From CAVZZV01 sp963779845 (GTDB taxonomy: Bacteria; Bacteroidota; Bacteroidia; Bacteroidales; GCA-2748055), in assembly GCA_963779845.1 (NCBI GenBank), contig CAVZZV010000001.1:1-64000 (forward strand): a DNA stretch of 64,000 bases, in the 5' to 3' direction. Of this stretch, positions 8,951-16,430 are shown piece after piece; positions within the stretch are counted from its first letter, which is position 1; each line of letters starts with the position of its first letter. The notes beneath the pieces were generated by a model that was not told where the DNA came from, made no database searches, and saw only the letters and a program-made list of their open reading frames with translations. The translations under genes and the position numbers were made by a program.

Positions 8951-9001
8951 CCGTTGCCTGTAATTTTAAGAAGCCGCATCACGAGCATGAAAAGATTGTG
9001 A
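7790..9001 (+). pseudogene. IS1182-family transposase, C-terminus lost
   Basis: 403 residues are readable. A DUF772-type N-terminal domain (about residues 15-120, RPPYHPSVLMKLYLYGY) is followed by the first catalytic Asp (AIDSF, residue 140), a charged coiled insert (about 155-210), the second Asp (LADKGYH) and a cysteine cluster (CKSCQNRQKC). Full-length relatives run to roughly 480-520 residues and carry the third acidic residue further on. Here the last about 17 residues, after KCTHS, are read from cassette DNA beyond the element. No active transposase is expected. Confidence 0.82.
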
Positions 9002-9030
9002 AATTGAATCTGTTCAATGATTGTTTTTCG

Positions 9031-9038
9031 TAACTTTG
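9031..9038 (+). promoter_or_regulatory. -7 box of the HEPN/MNT operon
   Basis: TAACTTTG fits TAnnTTTG and lies 20 bases before the HEPN start codon, inside the cassette. The pair therefore has its own promoter. Confidence 0.5.
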
Positions 9039-9057
9039 AGTTTTTAGACAACAAAAG

Positions 9058-9438
9058 ATGATTGATATAAAAAAACAAATTGAGTATTGGACTAAGGGAG
9101 CTGAGGATGATTTATCGACAGCTGAATTGTTAATTCGTGAAAAACGAATTTTACATGGATTGTTTTTTTGTCATTTAGTGATTGAGAAAGCTATTAAAGC
9201 CCACGTTGTTAAGACTTCAGGGAAGGTTGCTCCAAGGTCGCATAACTTGATTTATCTATCAGAAAAAGCAGACTTGGTATTTGATAATGAAGCCGAAATA
9301 TTTATCGGGATTTTGATGAAGTACCAGTTGCAAGGACGATATCCTGATTATAATCCAGTCAAACCTGATTTCATGGTTGTAAATGAATACGTTGAGAAAA
9401 CTAAAACCTTATTGCAATGGCTAAAAGAGAGATTGTAG
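9058..9438 (+). CDS. HEPN domain protein, toxin candidate of a HEPN/MNT pair
   Basis: A 126-residue protein of the small HEPN family. The four-helix pattern runs through the conserved stretch HGLFFCHLVIEKAIKAHVV and a PRSHNLIYLSEKA segment. HEPN proteins next to minimal nucleotidyltransferases are usually RNases held inactive by AMP transfer from the partner. A canonical Rx4-6H catalytic motif is not clear: the only candidate is REKRILH at about residue 28, away from the usual place. RNase activity is therefore uncertain. The gene overlaps the MNT gene by 22 bases, and the pair is the whole cargo of one cassette. Confidence 0.82.
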   Translation: MIDIKKQIEYWTKGAEDDLSTAELLIREKRILHGLFFCHLVIEKAIKAHVVKTSGKVAPRSHNLIYLSEKADLVFDNEAEIFIGILMKYQLQGRYPDYNPVKPDFMVVNEYVEKTKTLLQWLKERL

Positions 9439-9725
9439 AGATATTGAAGAAATATATTTTTGTTTTACGCTCTGAGGGGATAACCATTGATAAAGCGTAT
9501 TTATATGGCAGCTATTTATCAAATACAGCTACCGACGAAAGTGACATTGATATTATGCTTGTTACTGAAAATGAGGATGACTATTTGACTGGAAAAGTTT
9601 GGAGCTTAACTAGAAAAGTGAATTCAAGAATTGAGCCTTATCTTGTTGGAAAGGGGAGATTTATAAACAATGAGGATTCTCCTTTGATTGATTTAGTAAA
9701 AAGGACAGGATTAGAAATAGAATAA
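9417..9725 (+). CDS. MNT-type minimal nucleotidyltransferase, antitoxin candidate
   Basis: A 102-residue protein with the hallmark GSx10DxD motif of the polymerase-beta nucleotidyltransferase fold (GSYLSNTATDESDID, about residues 27-41). In characterised HEPN/MNT modules the MNT enzyme adds AMP to the HEPN toxin and neutralises it. It overlaps the HEPN gene by 22 bases, so the two are translationally coupled. The domain is complete. The cassette-type palindrome begins 5 bases after the stop codon. Confidence 0.85.
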   Translation: MAKREIVEILKKYIFVLRSEGITIDKAYLYGSYLSNTATDESDIDIMLVTENEDDYLTGKVWSLTRKVNSRIEPYLVGKGRFINNEDSPLIDLVKRTGLEIE

Positions 9726-9730
9726 AAAAC

Positions 9731-9857
9731 TACAGGCAACGCACGTTAAGCCCCATGCCTGGTTCATTCTTAAAACGGAATTATTTGTAAAAATTAAGTT
9801 CACCGGGAACCGAACAAAAATCTTGAAAATGTCGGCTCAAGTGCTTACCGCAATCGT
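9731..9857 (+). repeat. attC-like palindromic site c
   Basis: It starts TACAGGCAAC, the exact reverse complement of the first ten bases of the HEPN/MNT cassette (GTTGCCTGTA, 8953-8962). It ends at TCGT, where an IS1182 derivative begins. Pairing of the inner arms is weaker than at sites b, d and e. Confidence 0.55.
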
Positions 9858-10543
9858 CAGCCTGTGCAAAAACTCCCCCGAAATTGTTAATAATCTTTCC
9901 TTTTCAAAATTCCCTGATTCACTGTTATTTATTAACTTGAATTAAATTAAAACAATCATTCAATGAATCACAAGCAAGGATCGGACAGGAACCAGATGAT
10001 GATGTTCTGCCTGGAAAGTTCCATTGCTCAGGATTCCTTTGTTCGTATAGTGGATGCCTTTGTGGATGCAATTGACCTTAAAAGCTTCGGATTTGCTCAT
10101 GTTGAATGCCAGGAAGAGGGGCGTCCTCCTTACCATCCTTCGGTGCTGATGAAGCTTTATTTATATGGTTATCGTTATGGTATAAGAACAAGCAGGAAGC
10201 TCGAGCGTGAGGCAAAGACAAATATGCAGGCCATGTGGTTACTCTCTGGCAATGCTCAGAAGTATAAGACCATTGCCGATTTCAGGAAGAACCACTCGAA
10301 AGCATTCCGCGAGGTATTTCGCCGGTTTGTATGTCTATTAAAGGAATGGAACTTAATTGAAGGACATATGTTTGCCAGCTATAATGCATCAAAAACGACT
10401 TATTTTAAGTGCATATTTTGATTTTAAATTTTCCGGACTAAAATTCATTTTCGAATTATGCTAAAAAAAATAATGGCTGTATGCAGCTGTATTAAACTTT
10501 AAAAAGTTAAATTTAATTTTAAAATGAGTTTTTACACAGACTC
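9858..10543 (+). mobile_element. 686-bp deleted IS1182 derivative (first)
   Basis: Both ends are intact: CAGCCTGTGCAAAAACTC at the left and GAGTTTTTACACAGACTC at 10526-10543 (inverted repeat, 15 of 18). The interior keeps only the first about 134 transposase codons, then jumps at 10363 to the 3' end of the element. A second copy with the same deletion lies at 12292-12977. Confidence 0.8.
9963..10421 (+). pseudogene. truncated IS1182 transposase in the 686-bp derivative
   Basis: The first about 134 residues match the copy at 7790 except for two Gln substitutions (at residues 89 and 99). After LIEG the frame runs into 18 unrelated residues from the 3' end of the element. No catalytic Asp is left, so it cannot act as a transposase. 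A residual DNA-binding or inhibitor role is possible but unproven. Confidence 0.8.
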
Positions 10544-10628
10544 ACGTTGTGCCGAATACGCAAAACAGCACTGACCTAAATTTTGGATAGATAGGATTGC
10601 AATTTAAAATGCATAGAAAATAGTTACT

Positions 10629-10636
10629 TAGATTTG
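10629..10636 (+). promoter_or_regulatory. -7 box before the small membrane protein gene
   Basis: TAGATTTG matches TAnnTTTG. It overlaps the upstream TTG that would open the longest reading frame at 10634, which favours the ATG at 10670 as the true start. Confidence 0.45.
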
Positions 10637-10669
10637 ATTATAACATGGATTAATCTTAAAAGCGACGAT

Positions 10670-11131
10670 ATGAAAATATGGAATTTAAACATAAAAAATA
10701 ATCCTAAGGAGATTTGTGAAAAATTAGAAGCTACACTTATTGACAGATTTGTTTTCAAAATAAATCGAGTTAAAAATGATTCAGTAACATTTAAATTACG
10801 CAAAAGGATTCTTTATGTATGGTATATGTATTTCCATAATTGGACTACTGTTAATGGAAAATTAGTGAGTACTGATACTGAAAACAAAACCAATGTAGAA
10901 ATTTCTTTTACTCAACACTGGTTTATAACATTGATAATATATGCACAAATGCTTTTAGGTTTGGGATTACTTCTTTCAATAATATTAGGAGTAAATAGCA
11001 GTACTTCCCTGTACATTCTGGGTGGGATACTTTTAGCTTTAGGCATTGTACTATGGATTATTGTAAAAAAGAAATTCGAAAAGGATATTCAAAATTATAA
11101 AGCATTAATAAATGAGATATTAGAGTCTTGA
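10670..11131 (+). CDS. small membrane protein of unknown function (cassette cargo)
   Basis: About 153 residues from the ATG at 10670. The first about 95 residues are polar and mixed, then two adjacent hydrophobic segments (about 97-115 and 120-140, HWFITLIIYAQMLLGLGLLL and ILGGILLALGIVLWIIV) form a membrane hairpin, and a charged tail follows. I do not recognise a family. It is the only gene between a unit start (GTTGTGCCGAATACGC, 10546) and its matching reverse complement (11181-11196), so it is the sole cargo of a cassette. Orphan membrane proteins are common cassette contents. Confidence 0.6.
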   Translation: MKIWNLNIKNNPKEICEKLEATLIDRFVFKINRVKNDSVTFKLRKRILYVWYMYFHNWTTVNGKLVSTDTENKTNVEISFTQHWFITLIIYAQMLLGLGLLLSIILGVNSSTSLYILGGILLALGIVLWIIVKKKFEKDIQNYKALINEILES

Positions 11132-11180
11132 ACATAAGGTGGTGAATTTAAAGGTTAGATTCTGATTTAAAGGGCAAAAA

Positions 11181-11319
11181 GCGTACTCGGCACAACAGCA
11201 TATATATGCCATAGCCACCATTTTTCGCTTCTAAAGAGATAATTCCGGAAAAAATAAGTAATTTTATTTTAAGTCATTTAGCCGAAAGTGGCTACGGCAT
11301 ATATATGTAAATGTTGTGC
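11181..11319 (+). repeat. attC-like palindromic site d (uninterrupted)
   Basis: This is the clearest site. Inner arms CATATATATGCCATAGCCAC (11200-11219) and GTGGCTACGGCATATATATG pair in 19 of 20 positions around a loop of about 70 bases. It starts GCGTACTCGGCACAAC, the reverse complement (15 of 16) of the start of its own cassette at 10546, and ends at GTTGTGC (11313), where the next cassette begins. No IS interrupts it. Confidence 0.7.
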
Positions 11320-11350
11320 TTCATGCTCAGAAACCACAGTACTATAAGGT

Positions 11351-11376
11351 TTTGACAACAATAATAAGTATATTTG
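11351..11376 (+). promoter_or_regulatory. promoter of the second fic gene
   Basis: TTTGACA at 11351-11357 and TATATTTG at 11369-11376, 21 bases before the start codon. The -7 box fits the Bacteroidota consensus; spacing to the upstream box is short. Confidence 0.45.
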
Positions 11377-11396
11377 TGTATAATTAATTTGATTAA

Positions 11397-12158
11397 ATGA
11401 GGATAACAAAAAGAACATATCTAGACACATATATCCTGTCAATTGGACATGAAATTCCAACACTTATTAAGAATTTTGATTTCTCGGAGAATTCAGGCGG
11501 ATTTGAATTTTTAACAAAAGCTTCTGCAGTTTATTCATCGAATATTGAAGGAAATAGTATTGATTTAAATTCTTACATGAATTATGAGATGAACAAAGAT
11601 AAATTCAAGGTAGGAAAGGAAATCGAAGAAATTGAGGATTTAATTGAAGCATATGAGTTTGCTCAGAGTAATAAATTGAATGAGAAAAATTTATTGAATT
11701 GTCATAAAATATTCGCAGATACTTTATTAATAAGAAGTAAAAGAGGTAAATACCGGTTTGAACAAGTTGGAGTTTTTGGAAAATCGGGTTTAGCTTATAT
11801 GGCTGTAGAACCTGAATATGTTGAAAGAGAAATGAAATTACTATTCCAAGATGTCGAAGAATTAATTTCCTCGGATCTAAATGAAATGGAAGTTTTTTAT
11901 TTTGCGTCGTTGATTCATTTACGATTTGCACATATTCATCCATTTAGAGATGGCAATGGTAGAGCTGCACGATTGATGGAAAAATGGTTTTTAACTGAGA
12001 AATTAGGTCGTAATTTTTGGAAAATATCGTCTGAAGAATATTATAAAAATAATCAAGCGACATATTATGAAACAATTAATCTAGGCGTTAATTTTTACGA
12101 ATTGGATTACAATAAATGTTTAGGATTTTTAGAAATGCTTCCAAATTGTTTAAAATAA
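11397..12158 (+). CDS. Fic-family protein, compact class II type
   Basis: A 253-residue protein with the complete Fic motif HPFRDGNGRAAR (about residues 180-191) and an N-terminal inhibitory motif SSNIEG (about residues 48-53). It is therefore probably a self-inhibited AMP-transferase. It lacks the C-terminal winged helix of the Fic protein at 6475 and is not a recent duplicate of it. It lies alone in its cassette: GTTGTGCTTCATGC at 11313 pairs with GCACGAAAGCACAAC at 12160, two bases after the stop. The target protein is unknown. Confidence 0.86.
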   Translation: MRITKRTYLDTYILSIGHEIPTLIKNFDFSENSGGFEFLTKASAVYSSNIEGNSIDLNSYMNYEMNKDKFKVGKEIEEIEDLIEAYEFAQSNKLNEKNLLNCHKIFADTLLIRSKRGKYRFEQVGVFGKSGLAYMAVEPEYVEREMKLLFQDVEELISSDLNEMEVFYFASLIHLRFAHIHPFRDGNGRAARLMEKWFLTEKLGRNFWKISSEEYYKNNQATYYETINLGVNFYELDYNKCLGFLEMLPNCLK

Positions 12159-12159
12159 T

Positions 12160-12291
12160 GCACGAAAGCACAACAAACGGTATACACTATACCTGGGAAA
12201 TCGCAATAGAGAAAAATTATTCATAAATTAGCTTAAACTTAAAACCGAAAACCACCCTCCGTTCATCGGTACAGTGCATACCGCCGTCCGT
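12160..12291 (+). repeat. attC-like palindromic site e, ending at an IS1182 insertion
   Basis: It starts GCACGAAAGCACAAC, the near-exact reverse complement of the start of the fic cassette at 11313. Inner arms ACGGTATACACTATACC and GGTACAGTGCATACCGCCGT pair. It ends CCGT at 12291; after the IS the sequence continues CCGTTAGCGG at 12978. Confidence 0.65.
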
Positions 12292-12977
12292 CAGCCTGTG
12301 CAAAAACTCCCCCGAAATTGTTAATAACCTTTCCTGTTCAAAATCCCCTGATTCACTGTTATTTATTAACTTGAATTAAATTAAAACAATCATTCAATGA
12401 ATCACAAGCAAGGATCGGACAGGAACCAAATGATGATGTTCTGCCTGGAAAGTTCCATTGCTCAGGATTCCTTTGTTCGTATAGTGGATGCCTTTGTGGA
12501 TGCAATTGACCTTAAAAGCTTCGGATTTGCTCATGTTGAATGCCAGGAAGAGGGGCGTCCTCCTTACCATCCTTCGGTGCTGATGAAGCTTTATTTATAT
12601 GGTTATCGTTATGGTATAAGAACAAGCAGGAAGCTCGAGCGTGAGGCAAAGACAAATATGGAGGCCATGTGGTTACTCTCTGGCAATGCTCCGAAGTATA
12701 AGACCATTGCCGATTTCAGGAAGAACCACTCGAAAGCATTCCGCGAGGTATTTCGCCGGTTTGTATGTCTATTAAAGGAATGGAACTTAATTGAAGGACA
12801 TATGCTTGCCAGCTATAATGCATCAAAAACGACTTATTTTAAGTGCATATTTTGATTTTAAATTTTCCGGACTAAAATTCATTTTCGAATTATGCTAAAA
12901 AAAATAATGGCTGTATGCAGCTGTATTAAACTTTAAAAAGTTAAATTTAATTTTAAAATGAGTTTTTACACAGACTC
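12292..12977 (+). mobile_element. 686-bp deleted IS1182 derivative (second)
   Basis: Same length, ends and deletion junction as the copy at 9858-10543, with only scattered base differences. CCGT flanks both sides (12288-12291 and 12978-12981). The shared junction means the deletion arose once and the short form was then copied or moved. Confidence 0.8.
12397..12855 (+). pseudogene. truncated IS1182 transposase in the second derivative
   Basis: Residues 1-134 are identical to the start of the longer copy at 7790, then the same foreign 18-residue tail as in the first derivative (one substitution, Leu for Phe). No catalytic residues remain. Confidence 0.8.
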
Positions 12978-13094
12978 CCGTTAGCGGTCATGGTCATGTA
13001 ATAGCAATAACATTTGTAGTATCTTCTTATTAACTTTTGTCAAATTTTTGATTGAATTTTCAGTGATTTTCAAAATATTTATGTCACTATGCTT

Positions 13095-13122
13095 GACATT
13101 AAAATATTAATGTCTATCTTTG
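13095..13122 (+). promoter_or_regulatory. tetR operator and promoter
   Basis: A 20-bp near-palindrome, GACATTAAAATATTAATGTC (13095-13114), directly abuts the -7 box TATCTTTG (13115-13122). The start codon is only four bases further on, so the mRNA may be leaderless or nearly so. The palindrome is a good candidate for autorepression by the TetR protein. Confidence 0.6.
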
Positions 13123-13126
13123 CGAC

Positions 13127-13732
13127 ATGAATATAAAAAAAGCTTCATACGATAACTCTAAACGTCAAATCGACGCTGAGAATAACAGGATTAAAATAAT
13201 TCATGCATTTGGTAGACTTTGGGACCAGCATTCCATAAAGGATATTACGCTGGAGATGGTTGGAAAAGAGGCTGGAGTAACCACGAGAACAATCATGCGC
13301 AAATTTGGCTCGAAGGAAGGTTTGCTCAATGAATCACTACCAGAATTAACAGCTAAGATAGAATCTAATCGTAAGGTTACAAAACCCGGGGATATAGATG
13401 CAATATTAAATACCCTGCTGTCTAATTATGAATCGATGGGTGAAGCAGCAATTCGGACTATCTTCCTTGAGCCTGAACTTGAAATAGCACGTAAAATCGG
13501 GGCTAAAGGCAGAGAGCTGCATCGTAAATGGTGCATTCAAATGTTCAGTCCGCATTTACCTGAACCTGAATCACCTGAATACGAATCAAGGTTGAATTCT
13601 TTTATTGCTGCTACAGAGATTTACCTGTGGAAATTATTACGGAAGGATCTTAATCTTAGTAAAGCCCAAACATTTGCGGTTTTTAAAAATGTGATTGAAG
13701 GACTTGTTCTTACTAATTCTAAAAACATCTGA
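13127..13732 (+). CDS. TetR/AcrR-family transcriptional regulator
   Basis: A 201-residue protein with an N-terminal helix-turn-helix (about residues 20-65, DITLEMVGKEAGVTTRTIMRKFGSKEGL broken by the turn at EAGV) and an all-helical ligand domain. Its stop is followed after one base by the ATG of a glycosyltransferase gene, so the two form an operon. An operator-like palindrome lies at the promoter. The first Met is only 4-5 bases after the -7 box and no later Met precedes the DNA-binding helix, so leaderless translation is likely. The ligand may be the compound modified by the transferase. Confidence 0.85.
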   Translation: MNIKKASYDNSKRQIDAENNRIKIIHAFGRLWDQHSIKDITLEMVGKEAGVTTRTIMRKFGSKEGLLNESLPELTAKIESNRKVTKPGDIDAILNTLLSNYESMGEAAIRTIFLEPELEIARKIGAKGRELHRKWCIQMFSPHLPEPESPEYESRLNSFIAATEIYLWKLLRKDLNLSKAQTFAVFKNVIEGLVLTNSKNI

Positions 13733-13733
13733 T

Positions 13734-15008
13734 ATGCAAAATATACATTTCTTATTTGTTACAATTGAAGGTGGTGGAAATATACCACAAATGTTTGGGC
13801 TAATGAAAAAATTACTCCAACGCGGTCATACTGTAAATGTGCTGACAGAACCTTGCCTGGAAGAACCGGTAAAAGATATGAATTGTAATTTTTTACCCTT
13901 CACTGAATACTTCATTAAAAAAGACAGGAAAGAAGATATGCTGAAAGATTGGAACGCAACTCTAACTAAAAATCCTGTTTTTGAGAATGTTGTTTTTGGA
14001 CCCGCAGAAACAGTGATTAATCAAACATTAAAAGCATGTAAAAAACTTAAAATTGATTTTTTGGTAGTGGACATGCTACTGCTTCCGGCATTAATAGCTG
14101 GGGAAGCTCTTAATATTCCAAGGATACTGATTTTTCATATGCCCGAATATTTGCCCGGAAAAAACAGGCCACCCGGAAACATGGGCTTGAAGCCCGGTGA
14201 AGGTTTTCTCACCAAATTAAGAGATAAGGTTTTGGGTAAATTAATGAATTCAAAGTTTAATGAATTTAAATCTAAACTGAACAAAATAAGAGCTAACTTA
14301 CAGTTGCCTCCTTTAAACAATACGTTTGATTTAATGCACACGGCGGACCTCAGGATTATTCAAACACTAAGTAGTTTTGATATCCCTTTGCTTCCTCCAC
14401 CATCGAATGTCAGATATTCCGGTCCAGTATTGGATGATCCCGACTGGGTTAGCTCTGAAAAATGGGTTTCTCCCTGGAACACCAACGATGATCGACCAAT
14501 GGTAGTTATTTCATTCTCTTCAACCTTCCAAAATCAAGCTGATGTGATGCAAAATTGTATAAACGCCTTGAAAGATCTACCGGTTAAAGGTCTTGTCACA
14601 CTTGGCACTGCAATGGAGGAAGAGCATTTCGACGTTCCTGAGAATGTTAAAATTATGCACTCCGTGAAGCATTCAATTGTTTTCCCTGAAACAGATCTTG
14701 TTATAACACATGCAGGACACGGAACGGTTATACGGGCATTAGCATATGGTGTTCCTTTACTTTGTCTTCCGATGGGAAGAGACCAAAAAGATAATGCAAT
14801 TAAAGTTGAAATGAAAGGGTGTGGGATAAAACTACCTTCGAAATCAAATGCTGAAAAAATTAATAAAGCCACCCGAAAAATTCTTAAAGATTCTTCTTTC
14901 AAAATCAATGCAGATAAATTAAAAAAGGAATTACAAGAGTTTAACGGACTGCAAGATATTCTGATAGAAATTGAGAATAGTGTAAATAAGTACCATAAAA
15001 CAACATAG
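13734..15008 (+). CDS. MGT/UGT-like glycosyltransferase (GT-B, family 1)
   Basis: About 424 residues from the ATG at 13734; a longer frame from 13695 would overlap tetR. A GT-B fold is indicated by an N-terminal Rossmann segment (IHFLFVTIEGGGNIPQM) and a C-terminal donor-site motif (THAGHGTVIRALAYGVPLL followed by GRDQKDNA), typical of UDP-sugar transferases acting on small hydrophobic acceptors, including macrolide-inactivating enzymes. It shares an operon with tetR. A detoxification or resistance role is an inference from context; the acceptor is unknown. Confidence 0.82.
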   Translation: MQNIHFLFVTIEGGGNIPQMFGLMKKLLQRGHTVNVLTEPCLEEPVKDMNCNFLPFTEYFIKKDRKEDMLKDWNATLTKNPVFENVVFGPAETVINQTLKACKKLKIDFLVVDMLLLPALIAGEALNIPRILIFHMPEYLPGKNRPPGNMGLKPGEGFLTKLRDKVLGKLMNSKFNEFKSKLNKIRANLQLPPLNNTFDLMHTADLRIIQTLSSFDIPLLPPPSNVRYSGPVLDDPDWVSSEKWVSPWNTNDDRPMVVISFSSTFQNQADVMQNCINALKDLPVKGLVTLGTAMEEEHFDVPENVKIMHSVKHSIVFPETDLVITHAGHGTVIRALAYGVPLLCLPMGRDQKDNAIKVEMKGCGIKLPSKSNAEKINKATRKILKDSSFKINADKLKKELQEFNGLQDILIEIENSVNKYHKTT

Positions 15009-15177
15009 TTAATAAATCTCAAATTGATAATGTTTTGAGAAATGAATGTAGAAAGAGAAAGTTTAACGATGGTAGTTCCAACAGAATCTCGATTCAATAT
15101 TGAAATGTTGCGATATCTGCTACCACTTTAACAATTGGAGGCCAGCATAAATTAATAACAGTTAAAATTAATATGAC

Positions 15178-15573
15178 ATGAGTAAATCAGCAAAAAGCGT
15201 TTTGATATATGGTATCTACTTAGCATTTAACGGACTAATGCTTCTATTGGTTCCGAATGAATTAATAACATCCATAGGAATTGAACCTACAAATGAAGTT
15301 TGGATTCGACTATCGGGAATCTTATTAATGGCCATAGCAGTTTATTATATTCTTGGTGCAAAGTATGAAATAATAGTAATATTAAAGGCAACCGCTTTTA
15401 TCCGCTTTACAATCATTTTTTTCTTCACGGCTTTTGTTCTCCTTGGATATGTTTCACCAAATATTATAATTATTTCAGTAATTGACCTCTTAGGAGGAGT
15501 GTGGACTTTCCTAATGTTAAGAAAGGAAGGACATTTTAAACAAGTAAACACTTCACCTCCTGGCTTAGATTAG
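15178..15573 (+). CDS. small four-helix membrane protein, C-terminus altered
   Basis: 131 residues with four hydrophobic segments (about 8-27, 41-60, 68-88 and 92-112), no recognised family. The last about 8 residues (TSPPGLD) are read from an IS110-type transposase remnant in another frame that starts at about 15547, so the native C-terminus has probably been replaced. It lies 169 bases after the glycosyltransferase gene on the same strand. Confidence 0.55.
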   Translation: MSKSAKSVLIYGIYLAFNGLMLLLVPNELITSIGIEPTNEVWIRLSGILLMAIAVYYILGAKYEIIVILKATAFIRFTIIFFFTAFVLLGYVSPNIIIISVIDLLGGVWTFLMLRKEGHFKQVNTSPPGLD

Positions 15574-15680
15574 CTCCAAACAATAAAGTAAGTGGAGGTA
15601 AAGTGCTTTCGAGCAAAGTGCCCAAAGGAAGTAAAAGGCTTAAAATAGCCCTTAGAAATGCAGCCAACTGGACATATTGA
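15547..15680 (+). pseudogene. IS110-family transposase, C-terminal scrap
   Basis: One frame reads HFTSWLRLAPNNKVSGGK followed by VLSSKVPKGSKRLKIALRNA and a stop at 15678. The SWL.LAP...SGGK and ALR.AA blocks are typical of the transposase_20 domain of IS110-type enzymes. Only about 44 residues remain. Confidence 0.65.
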
Positions 15681-15867
15681 TGACGACCCAGATTTAACAG
15701 ATAGAAAATTCCCAGGAAACCCGACAACGTCTTATCGTTCAACACATCCGTTTAAAGTTGTTGGTGAAATTACAATTTGGCAAGAACACCCAAGCGAGCA
15801 AGTTAAAGCAATGAAAGACGCATTAGAAAAACTTAAAGAAAAAGGTATTAATTCACTAAACAATTAA
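15658..15867 (+). CDS. hypothetical short protein, possibly a gene fragment
   Basis: 69 residues, no recognised family. The first about 5 residues lie inside the IS110 scrap, so the native start is uncertain and this may be the 3' remainder of a longer gene. The tail is a charged helix (QVKAMKDALEKLKEKGI). It ends five bases before the GTG start of the DHFR-like gene. Confidence 0.35.
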   Translation: MQPTGHIDDDPDLTDRKFPGNPTTSYRSTHPFKVVGEITIWQEHPSEQVKAMKDALEKLKEKGINSLNN

Positions 15868-15872
15868 GTGCC

Positions 15873-16430
15873 GTGAGAAGAATAATATTAGACTTAGCAG
15901 TAACACTTGACGGTTTTATCGAAGGACCTAATGGTGAATTTGATTGGTGCATAATGGAAGATGAAATGGACTTTGACGGATTTTTAGCAACCATTGATAA
16001 CATATTTTACGGCAGAGTTAGTTATGACACTTGGGGTAATTTCCAACCCGAGACCAACGCATCTAAAACAGAGTTAAAACTTTGGCAAGATGTTCACTCA
16101 AAGAAAAAATATGTTTTTTCAAGCCAAGACAGAAATGACAATAAAGCCACATTTATAAGTTCCGACATTGCAAGTAAAGTCGCAGAGATAAAAGAACAAG
16201 AAGGAAAAAACATTTGGCTATACGGTGGTGCAAGTCTTATCAAAACATTTATTCAATTAGGACTTATTGACACTTTCAGAATTTCTGTTCACCCTACTGC
16301 TTTGGGGAACGGAAAACCTCTTTTTGAAAACCTTAAAGAACGACTAAATTTAAAATTGATCAAGACAAATGTTTTCAATTCGGGAGTAGTGCAACTAATT
16401 TATGAGACAGAAAAAACAACGAACCGCTAA
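15873..16430 (+). CDS. dihydrofolate reductase family protein (RibD C-terminal type)
   Basis: 185 residues from a GTG. It shows the typical start RRIILDLAVTLDGFIEG, an NADPH-site glycine pair (WLYGGASLIKTF) and the closing block LIDTFRISVHPTALGNGKPLF. Proteins of this family reduce pterin- or pyrimidine-like substrates with NADPH, but most are uncharacterised. The last bases contain CCGCTAAC (16424-16431), the reverse complement of the first bases of the TetR-containing unit (GTTAGCGG, 12980). The gene therefore lies at the 3' border of that possible cassette. Confidence 0.82.
   Translation: MRRIILDLAVTLDGFIEGPNGEFDWCIMEDEMDFDGFLATIDNIFYGRVSYDTWGNFQPETNASKTELKLWQDVHSKKKYVFSSQDRNDNKATFISSDIASKVAEIKEQEGKNIWLYGGASLIKTFIQLGLIDTFRISVHPTALGNGKPLFENLKERLNLKLIKTNVFNSGVVQLIYETEKTTNR

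Noticed and set aside
7685..12977. Composite transposon formed by the three co-oriented IS1182 copies
   Set aside because: Each copy has its own target duplication-like flanks and sits at the same point of separate palindromes, which shows independent insertions.
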